A DNA stretch of 64,000 nucleotides, from contig JASGIS010000001.1 in the NCBI GenBank assembly GCA_047601745.1, positions 5,456,001-5,520,000 of the forward strand. The letters are read 5' to 3'. Shown piece by piece: positions 30,284 to 36,688 of this stretch. The position numbers and the translations under genes are program-made. How positions within the stretch are numbered: position 1 is the first letter of the stretch; every line of letters begins with the position of its first letter. Below the pieces are notes generated by a model. It did no database searches. It had not been told where the DNA came from and worked only from the letters and a program-made list of their open reading frames with translations. This DNA is from JAKPAM01 sp047601745. GTDB lineage: Bacteria; Pseudomonadota; Gammaproteobacteria; Burkholderiales; Burkholderiaceae_E.

Positions 30284-33070
30284 ATGCAGAAACCCATTGT
30301 AACCGAACCCGCGCCCGCCGTGGCGTTTACGCGCTATAGCGTTAACGGCCGCCTTACTAAGCGGCTGGACTTGGTCGACGGGAAAGCCGTCAAGCAATCC
30401 GATGTTCACCCTACGCACGGCGAATGGTCGATTGTGCGCGTGCCGCTCGCGGCCGGGCTGGAAGGCGTGGAGCGCGAACTTCGGTCGCTAACCGCACAGG
30501 ACGCCATCAAAACCGGCATCCCTACTCTTCCCGGCATCGATAGCGGGCGATTCTTCAGCGCGGCCCGGTGGAACCAGCGCGATCGCGAAGAGCCAGGCGA
30601 CATCATGCTCGGTGGCACCAGCGGTCCGGGCCAGCTTTGCCCGCCCGAATTAGGCTTGCTCTGCCTGGACTTCGACTTTTCTGAGCGCTGGTCGTTCGAT
30701 AGCTTGCAGGCGGTGGCCGATTACCTGCGGGACAAGGCCGGTCTATCCGGCGTGCGCATGCTGGTGCGGCCTTCGAGCGGGTCGCTGATTGCGAACTCGG
30801 ATGGTGTGTTGCTTCGCGGCCTGAAAGGCGCGCATGTCTTCATGATCGTTCACGGGTCGGAACATGACGACATTCGCGAGCGGCTGAAGCTTCTCCTTAG
30901 CGCGGCTGGCGAGGTGCATGCTGTCGTTTCGGCTGCTGGGGCGGTGCTGGATCGCTGGGCGGTCGATTTTGCGGCGTGCTCGGTTCGTCGGATCCTATAC
31001 GAGGCCGCGCCAGAGTGCGGGCCGGGGCTGGTTGCGGTCGGTCGCGGCGATCCGCTGATCGTTGATGGCGAGTGCGTCTTGCTGCGGCTGTCGGCCCTGC
31101 CTTCGGCCGATTCGCTCAAGCGGGATGCTGATCGGCATATCGCCGCCGCGCGCGCAGCGGTCAAGGCCGAAGCCGATCAAGTGCGGGCCGCGCGGATCGA
31201 TGCGGACGTGTCGGCTGAGGTCGATCGCAAGCGTGCTGCCGGCGTTGATGAGCGGGAGATCCATGAGCCGGCCGTTCGCGCGCAGGTTCGCGGCCGGTAC
31301 GAACGCGGCGTTCTGGACGAGTACGCGCCGATCGTTGCATTCGAGTCCGGCAGCGGGGCCGAGGTCGTGCTTACCCTTTCTCAGATTAGGCTCGATCCAG
31401 CCCGCTACCATCGTTGGGAGTGTCTCGACCTAACCGAGCCGGAGTATCGCAGTCGCAAGCGCTGTGCGATCTTGTTCACCGACGGTCCGGACTTGGTGCT
31501 TTATTCCCAGGCGCACGGCGGTCGGTCATGGCGGGCAGCGCGTGTGCAGAAGGCTCGCGTCTACTCAGACGCGGCGAAGGCTGACTTCGTTGGCGACGTT
31601 GTGTCGGATCTGGTTGGCTCCGGCGCGTGGTTTCGCTCCGGCGGGCTGGTGTGGAACGTTTCTGGTGCGGAACTGAGCGCCGTCGATCGCGAGCTGATGG
31701 AGTTGCGGGTAGGCGGGATGTATTCGCTCCGTCGGTTCGACGCTCGCGCTCGGAAGCGCGTTGCTTGTGCTTTCCCCGCTGATGCGGCTAAGTTGGTGCA
31801 CCGCTCATGCCTCGATAGGCTGCCGTCGTTCCTGGCCGCTCAGCGCCATCCGATCATCTGGCCGGACGGCGAGGTCCAGGCTGACGGCGTGCGAGACGGC
31901 CGACTGGTTTACGGCTGTGCTGGCGCGCCTGTCGCGCGACATCTTGATGCGGATGGCGTTCGCGCCGCGTTCGATTGTGCGATGCGTCCGCTCAGCGCGT
32001 ATCAATTCGCGGACGACCGAGCGCGAACACTTGCCTTCCTGGCGATGCTTAGCGTTGTGAATCGGGCAGCTTGGCCTACCGCTCCAGGCTGGATCATCGA
32101 AGCTCCTAAGCGCGGATCTGGCAAGACGAAACTGGCGCTGGTGCTCGGCGCCATCGCCGGCTCGCACGCCATGCTGCATATTTCGGGTCGGCCTGATGAA
32201 GCGGAGAAAGGGATCGCGACCGCGCTAAGGGGATCGGCTTCTGTTCTGATCCTCGATAACCTGAAGAGCGGTCGCGAGCTTGAAGCGGAGTTGCTTTCGC
32301 AGGCTTTGACGTCCGAGTCGCTCGATATTCGTCCGTTCGGGTCGAACAATCATCTGGTGGCGGCCTCGTGTGTCCGGTCTTGGGTCTGTACCGTGAACAA
32401 TTCTGATGATGCCAGCGGGACCGACGTCGCCCGGCGGTGGCGAACCATTAGGATCAACCCGATCGGCCTGTCGCCCGAGCGGACGGCGTTCGCCTTTGAT
32501 CCTGTAGCGATGGCGACATCGCAGGCTAGCGAGATCCGATCGGCGCTGCTGGGGCTGCTGGCGGCTGCGTCCCCGGGGTCGGGCGTGCTGGGGTCGTACG
32601 AAGCGTGGGCGTGCCAGACGTCGGGCGTGCTGGGATTGGTGCGATCGGCCGGCGTTACTGGTCTAGTCGGCTTCGATGATGCGATCGACGACCCGGCGGC
32701 AGTTGATGCTCCCGGCGCGGCGCTGTCGGCCTTTCTCTTTGCAATAGACGCGCTCCCCCATTCGGGCCGGCCGGCGGGTAAGGCTTTTGCAGCGCGGGAC
32801 GTCGTCTCGGCCGCTTCGGATGGCTTCGGACGCCCGGCTGCGGGACAGGCGACCGGTGCGCAAGTCTGGGCGGCGCTCTCCGAGTTGGTGGTGGTGAACC
32901 GGTTCGGGTCGGTGGTTGAGAGCGGCGGTCGAGTCGATGCCACCCGTGTCGGCCGCGAGCTGGCCCGGCTGCGGGACCGCCAGTTCGAGTGCGGCGGCCA
33001 GATTCTGGTGCTGCGGTCTCGGACTGACCGCAATGGCGTGCGGCAGTTCCAGTGCGAGGTCGCCGCGTGA
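30284..33070 (+). CDS. Primase/helicase-like replication protein of the element
   Basis: A 928-aa protein. Residues around 125-135 contain LLCLDFDFSE, an Asp-Phe-Asp metal motif like archaeo-eukaryotic-type primases, followed by VRMLVRPSSGSLIAN. The C-terminal half is a P-loop ATPase: Walker A APKRGSGKTKLAL (about 607), Walker B SVLILDNLKS (about 655), and a sensor-like stretch WVCTVNNSDDASGTDVARRW. This is the architecture of primase-helicases of satellites and plasmids (P4 alpha-like in role). It probably melts the origin and primes replication of the excised element. The structured segment right after its stop is a candidate target. Exact family was not verified. Confidence 0.82.
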   Translation: MQKPIVTEPAPAVAFTRYSVNGRLTKRLDLVDGKAVKQSDVHPTHGEWSIVRVPLAAGLEGVERELRSLTAQDAIKTGIPTLPGIDSGRFFSAARWNQRDREEPGDIMLGGTSGPGQLCPPELGLLCLDFDFSERWSFDSLQAVADYLRDKAGLSGVRMLVRPSSGSLIANSDGVLLRGLKGAHVFMIVHGSEHDDIRERLKLLLSAAGEVHAVVSAAGAVLDRWAVDFAACSVRRILYEAAPECGPGLVAVGRGDPLIVDGECVLLRLSALPSADSLKRDADRHIAAARAAVKAEADQVRAARIDADVSAEVDRKRAAGVDEREIHEPAVRAQVRGRYERGVLDEYAPIVAFESGSGAEVVLTLSQIRLDPARYHRWECLDLTEPEYRSRKRCAILFTDGPDLVLYSQAHGGRSWRAARVQKARVYSDAAKADFVGDVVSDLVGSGAWFRSGGLVWNVSGAELSAVDRELMELRVGGMYSLRRFDARARKRVACAFPADAAKLVHRSCLDRLPSFLAAQRHPIIWPDGEVQADGVRDGRLVYGCAGAPVARHLDADGVRAAFDCAMRPLSAYQFADDRARTLAFLAMLSVVNRAAWPTAPGWIIEAPKRGSGKTKLALVLGAIAGSHAMLHISGRPDEAEKGIATALRGSASVLILDNLKSGRELEAELLSQALTSESLDIRPFGSNNHLVAASCVRSWVCTVNNSDDASGTDVARRWRTIRINPIGLSPERTAFAFDPVAMATSQASEIRSALLGLLAAASPGSGVLGSYEAWACQTSGVLGLVRSAGVTGLVGFDDAIDDPAAVDAPGAALSAFLFAIDALPHSGRPAGKAFAARDVVSAASDGFGRPAAGQATGAQVWAALSELVVVNRFGSVVESGGRVDATRVGRELARLRDRQFECGGQILVLRSRTDRNGVRQFQCEVAA

Positions 33071-33411
33071 ACGCTTTGGCCGTCTCTTTCCTGCTGGGAG
33101 GGATCTGTTGTTGGCGGCTGGCTCGCTCGCGGTGGGCTGGCTGGCGGAGGTTTGGCCTTGGCTCGGCGGAGCGCTCCCCGCTCAGCCTATATAGCCCCAA
33201 TGGGGTGCGGGGGATGCTGGGTGGAAGGGTACCCCTTTCTACCTCTATACGGGAAGTGTCACTGACATTTCCCCCACGTAGAGAGAAGCAGGGGGGGTAT
33301 CACCCAGCATCCCCCGCACCAGAAGGCCGGAACGGGCGCTTCGCGCCAGCCGCCCAGCCAGAAAAACGCAATTCAGCCCAAAGGGCTATTCAATACAATG
33401 GATTTTTCATA
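33071..33411. other. Structured non-coding segment; candidate replication origin
   Basis: About 340 bp with no convincing gene. It holds a perfect 20-bp inverted repeat (33204-33223 with 33301-33320; arms start GGTGCGGGGGATG). Within the 77-bp loop are GGGAAGTGTCA-C-TGACATTTCCC (33251-33273, one G.U-type mismatch) and AAGGGTACCCCTT (33225-33237). Just before lie CTATATAG and CCCCAATGGGG (33186-33205). Position after a primase/helicase gene suggests an origin or a structured RNA. The frame 33052-33819 runs through it, but the protein would be low-complexity here. Confidence 0.6.
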
Positions 33412-33819
33412 ATGCGAAATTTTGACCCTGCCGAGCCCGACGGCCCGCCCGCCGAGGCCAGCGAAGACGCCATCGCCAACCCGATCGCTGGCGGTGTTCT
33501 CGGCCCGCCCGCTGATCTGCCGATGCTGGACGCCTTTGCGGTGGTCTGCCGGGACGCTGCCGCGCTTGAGCGTGCCGCCACTGAAGTCCGCGCCCTGATT
33601 GACGATCCCTCGCCCGAGCGCATCCGCGCGCATCTGGCCGGGCAGGTTGTGCTGGCGGAATCGATCGCAGCGGCCTACGCGCAAGCGGCCGCGAAAGCAA
33701 AAAACGCCAGCGACCGAGCCGTTCTCGGCAACGTAGCACTACGGGCCATCAACGTCGGCACGCGAGCGGCCGTCGCCCTGGCGGCCGTCGATACCAAGCC
33801 TGTGCGCAGCCTCGAATGA
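33412..33819 (+). CDS. Element-encoded helical protein of unknown function (135 aa)
   Basis: The ATG at 33412 is chosen because it marks the change to protein-like sequence: MRNFDPAEPDGPPAEASEDA, then LDAFAVVCRDAAALERAATE and a long Ala-rich helical part (ESIAAAYAQAAAKAKNASDR, LGNVALRAINVGTRAAVALA). No family recognised. Its stop overlaps the next ATG (ATGA at 33816-33819). It resembles the small helical proteins that follow replication genes in satellites, but no role can be assigned. Confidence 0.65.
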   Translation: MRNFDPAEPDGPPAEASEDAIANPIAGGVLGPPADLPMLDAFAVVCRDAAALERAATEVRALIDDPSPERIRAHLAGQVVLAESIAAAYAQAAAKAKNASDRAVLGNVALRAINVGTRAAVALAAVDTKPVRSLE

Positions 33820-34202
33820 GTGGACGAAAAGGCCGGCGGCCCGGCTGTCGCCAGGATCCGCGAACGCTCGCCGCGATGGCGGCATCGCGCACGAGTCACG
33901 GAGCGTCGACCAAGGCGGGATTGGCCTTGCGCTCGCTGCTGTCGGCATGCGAGCGACTGCATGCCGTGCACTTCAGCCCGGACGCAGACCAGAACCGCCA
34001 GACTGGCGGGCATGTCGGCAAGCGCTGGGGCGTCAAAGCCGGCCAGCCCAGCGGCGCCACCGTCGCCCAACACGCAAGCGCCATCAAGCGGGACGCGACC
34101 ATCGAACCCAGCGGGCCAGAGTCGCCCAGGACGGGCGACACCGCCATCATGCCCGCTGTCGATGGCGCCATCGACGCCGGCCAGGAGCCAGACCATGCCT
34201 GA
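33816..34202 (+). CDS. Element-encoded small basic protein (128 aa), unknown
   Basis: It starts inside the previous stop (ATGA), which supports translation. The N-terminal half is basic (MSGRKGRRPGCRQDPRTLAA, STKAGLALRSLLSACERLHA) and the second half is Gly/Pro/Ser-rich and probably unstructured (GQEPDHA end). No motif recognised. A competing frame (33820-34689) covers the same bases but gives an Arg/Pro/Cys-rich product that looks like a shadow. Moderate confidence. Confidence 0.5.
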   Translation: MSGRKGRRPGCRQDPRTLAAMAASRTSHGASTKAGLALRSLLSACERLHAVHFSPDADQNRQTGGHVGKRWGVKAGQPSGATVAQHASAIKRDATIEPSGPESPRTGDTAIMPAVDGAIDAGQEPDHA

Positions 34203-34288
34203 ATCCGAATCCGCAACGGCGCGGGCGATCCCCGCCAGCGCCGGCCATCACCACAAAAGGAAGTCGCTGGTGCGGATCGACGCAAGTC

Positions 34289-34681
34289 ATGACCCTCGAA
34301 GCACTGGCCCGCCCGAGCGCGAGCCAATACGAAGAGCGCGAGCGCTTGAAGCGGCTGGCCTACAGCGGGCCTATCGGCCGCGTCTGGGACGCGCTCGCCG
34401 CCTACCGCCTGCACCTTGGCCGGCAAGAGCTGAAACGGCTGGAACGCGGGCCGGAATGGGCTGTCCGGGCCGCGCTGGTCCTGATGCAACACTTCGCCCG
34501 CCAGCGGGACGGCCGACGCGCCATCGCCAGCTTTCGCGATTACGCCGCGAGCTGGGTTGTCGCTGTGGCCAACGGGCTGATGGGCGGGCGAGTCGGTCCG
34601 GCCGAGGTGGCAGCCTTGGCCAGCATCTGGCCGCTGGAAGGCCCGCTGTTGCTGCGCCCGGGGCGCAGCTATCGAGACTGA
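34289..34681 (+). CDS. Element-encoded protein of unknown function (130 aa)
   Basis: Begins MTLEALARPSASQYEERERL; the sequence is balanced and helical (GPIGRVWDALAAYRLHLGRQ, EWAVRAALVLMQHFARQRDG, ASFRDYAASWVVAVANGLMG), with a C-terminal LWPLEG-like LASIWPLEGPLLLRPGRS. I recognise no family. No strong ribosome site lies before the ATG at 34289, so translation may depend on the preceding coupled genes. It is the last gene before a hairpin at 34702 and the tRNA end of the element. Confidence 0.65.
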   Translation: MTLEALARPSASQYEERERLKRLAYSGPIGRVWDALAAYRLHLGRQELKRLERGPEWAVRAALVLMQHFARQRDGRRAIASFRDYAASWVVAVANGLMGGRVGPAEVAALASIWPLEGPLLLRPGRSYRD

Positions 34682-34701
34682 TGCAATAGGCTTTGCAGGA
34701 T

Positions 34702-34733
34702 GGCCCGGTCGTGCTGGCAGGCACGGTCGGGCC
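34702..34733 (+). terminator. Hairpin after the last rightward element gene
   Basis: GGCCCGGTCGTGC (34702-34714) can pair with GCACGGTCGGGCC (34721-34733) over 13 bp, with two G.U pairs in RNA, around TGGCAG. It lies 20 bp after the stop at 34681. From here to the right att repeat (about 375 bp) I see no gene; the segment is AT-richer with runs such as gttttttg and aaaattttc. Confidence 0.55.
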
Positions 34734-35109
34734 GATCATCTTACGGCCAGCCCTTGCGGGATGCAAGGCAATCGTTTTTTGTCAAACCCGGGAATCGCTC
34801 GAAAGTTTTGAAAATTTTCGGAGTTGATCCGGCCCCAGGCTCGGGTGGCAAAAGGGTCTAGCCCCATTAACCCTATCCGTCAGCGCGCGCAGCGGTGCCA
34901 TCGCCGTCCCTATTGGGCGATCCGTCCCGTCTATCCGCCGCCGGCGACATCGCCAGCCGCACCACTACCGCCTGCACTACCGGGCAAAGATGGCGTCATC
35001 GGATGCAAGTAAAGGGCAGAGCTTGGGGTAAGGGGCTGGGGTACGGTTGTCGCTATCGCTGTCATCAATGCGTACAAGTCATTGATTTACAACGACATTT
35101 CTTGCTTGT

Positions 35110-35125
35110 TTTGGCGGAGACGGAG
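35110..35125. repeat. Right attachment-site repeat, in the tRNA 3' end
   Basis: Identical to 26205-26220. It covers the encoded CCA, discriminator and 3' acceptor strand of tRNA-Ser, so the tRNA remains intact after insertion. Confidence 0.88.
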
Positions 35126-35204
35126 GGATTCGAACCCTCGATGCGGCTTTTGACCACATGCTCCCTTAGCAGGGGAGTGCCTTCGACCTCTCGGCCACGT
35201 CTCC
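35112..35204 (-). tRNA. tRNA-Ser (anticodon GCU)
   Basis: A 93-nt class II tRNA read on the minus strand. The acceptor stem is GGAGACG/CGTCTCC with discriminator G and encoded CCA. The anticodon stem-loop is CTCCC-CTGCTAA-GGGAG with anticodon GCT; a long variable arm follows, and the T arm is GAGGG-TTCGAAT-CCCTC. It reads AGC/AGU codons. It lies 165 bp downstream of lysC on the same strand and serves as attachment site for the 26.2-35.1 kb element. Confidence 0.98.
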
Positions 35205-35369
35205 GGATCCGTTGCAACGGATGCGAGCCCGCGATTGTACATCTTTTTTCGGCGCCCTCACCCGCCATTCGGCTGACTAGGGGCTCGTCGCCCGGCCGGC
35301 ACCGGCCCGGTGCAAAACGGCCGTCGCGTCGCGTCGCGTCGACGCCGACGCGGGCCGGGCCGGACCGCG

Positions 35370-36653
35370 TCAGCCGATCTCGGGCAGTTGGCCGTCCTGG
35401 TCGAGGCTGAACGCGCGATGCAGTTCGCGCACCGCCAGTTCCATGTACTTGTCCTCGATGATCACCGAGATCTTGATCTCGCTGGTCGAGATCATCTGGA
35501 TGTTGATGCCCTCTTCGGACAGCGTGCGGAACATCAGGCTGGCGACGCCGACATGCGAGCGCATGCCGATGCCGACCGCCGAGACCTTGGCGATCTTCGG
35601 GTCGCCCTTGACCTCACCGCCGCCGACGGCGGGCCGGACGACCTCGTTGAGCACCTGCAGCGCGCGCTGGTACTCGTTGCGATGAACGGTGAACGAGAAG
35701 TCTGTCGTGCCCTGCACGCCGGCGTTCTGCACGATCATGTCGACGTCGATGTTGGCGTCGGCGATCGGGCCCAGGATCTGGTAGGCGATGCCCGGGCGAT
35801 CGGGCACGTTGGTGATGGTGACCTTGGCCTCGTCGCGATTGAACGCGATCCCCGAAATGACGGCCTGTTCCATGGTTTCGTCTTCCTCGAACGTAATCAG
35901 CGTGCCGGAGGCCGCCTGTTCGGCCACCGGCGTGTCGGGCGGCGTCAGGCTCGACAGCACGCGGGTCTTGACGCGGTACTTGCCGGCGAACTCGACGGAG
36001 CGGATCTGCAGCACCTTGGAGCCGAGACTGGCCATCTCGAGCATCTCTTCGAACGTGATCTTCTCGAGCCGGCGCGCTTCGGGGACGATGCGCGGGTCGG
36101 TCGTGTAGACGCCGTCGACGTCGGTGTAGATCAGGCATTCCTCGGCCTGCAGCGCGGCCGCGACGGCGACCGCCGACGTGTCCGATCCGCCGCGCCCGAG
36201 CGTGGTCACGTGCGCGCGGCCGTCCGGATCGGTATGAACGCCCTGGAAGCCGGTGATGATGACGACCTTGCCGGCCGCCAGGTCGGCGCGCACGCGTTGG
36301 TCGTCGATCGATTCGATGCGCGCCTTGGTGTACGCGTCGTCGGTGCGGATCGGCACCTGCCAGCCCGCATAGCTGACCGCGTCGACGCCGATCGCCTTGA
36401 GCGCCATCGCCAGCAGTCCGACCGACACCTGCTCGCCGGTCGCGGCGATCGCGTCGAGTTCGCGCGGGTCGGGCTCGGCCTGGATCGCCTTGGCCAGCGC
36501 GATCAGCCGATTGGTTTCACCGGACATCGCCGACGGGACGACGACCATCTGATGGCCGGCCGCATGCCAGCCGGCAACGCGCCTGGCGACGTTCTGGATG
36601 CGCTCGACCGAGCCCATCGACGTGCCGCCGTATTTGTGAACGATCAGGGCCAT
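35370..36653 (-). CDS. lysC: Aspartate kinase
   Basis: A 427-aa cytoplasmic enzyme catalysing the first step of the lysine/threonine/methionine (and diaminopimelate) pathway. It starts MALIVHKYGGTSMGSVERIQ with the family Lys-Tyr-Gly-Gly-Thr-Ser motif. TTLGRGGSDTSAVAVAAALQ and IYTDVDGVYTTDPR form the ATP and aspartate sites. Two ACT regulatory domains follow (KVTITNVPDRPGIAYQIL; KVSAVGIGMRSHVGVASLMF), so feedback control by lysine and/or threonine is expected. The upstream ATG at 36740 is rejected in favour of the conserved start. It is the last protein gene of the cysS-alkA-accA-tilS-lysC series. Confidence 0.97.
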   Translation of the reverse strand: MALIVHKYGGTSMGSVERIQNVARRVAGWHAAGHQMVVVPSAMSGETNRLIALAKAIQAEPDPRELDAIAATGEQVSVGLLAMALKAIGVDAVSYAGWQVPIRTDDAYTKARIESIDDQRVRADLAAGKVVIITGFQGVHTDPDGRAHVTTLGRGGSDTSAVAVAAALQAEECLIYTDVDGVYTTDPRIVPEARRLEKITFEEMLEMASLGSKVLQIRSVEFAGKYRVKTRVLSSLTPPDTPVAEQAASGTLITFEEDETMEQAVISGIAFNRDEAKVTITNVPDRPGIAYQILGPIADANIDVDMIVQNAGVQGTTDFSFTVHRNEYQRALQVLNEVVRPAVGGGEVKGDPKIAKVSAVGIGMRSHVGVASLMFRTLSEEGINIQMISTSEIKISVIIEDKYMELAVRELHRAFSLDQDGQLPEIG

Positions 36654-36688
36654 GTTGCAGTCCGCAGGACTTAGGACAAAGCCCGCGA

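Larger units (their letters stand above)
26205..35125. mobile_element. 8.9-kb integrative element in tRNA-Ser(GCU)
   Basis: The element is bounded by a perfect 16-bp direct repeat, TTTGGCGGAGACGGAG, at 26205-26220 and 35110-35125. The right copy is the 3' end (acceptor stem, discriminator, CCA) of the tRNA gene. Inside are a tyrosine recombinase next to the left end, an AlpA-like regulator, a 928-aa primase/helicase-like protein, a divergent lipoprotein gene and several small unknown genes. Base composition and codon choice are looser (more A/T and T-ending codons) than in the flanks. No capsid, tail, terminase-large, relaxase or type IV secretion genes are visible, so a phage satellite or a minimal replicating integrative element is the best description. 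Confidence 0.88.

Noticed and set aside
33820..34689. 289-codon frame over the three small element genes
   Set aside because: Its product is Arg/Pro/Cys-rich with no protein-like pattern, whereas the frames at 33816 and 34289 have balanced composition and one has an ATGA overlap.
26205..35125. Defence island (restriction-modification, CBASS, retron or similar) inside the element
   Set aside because: No nuclease, methylase, cyclase or reverse-transcriptase motif was found in any of its frames; unknown small genes remain open but unsupported.
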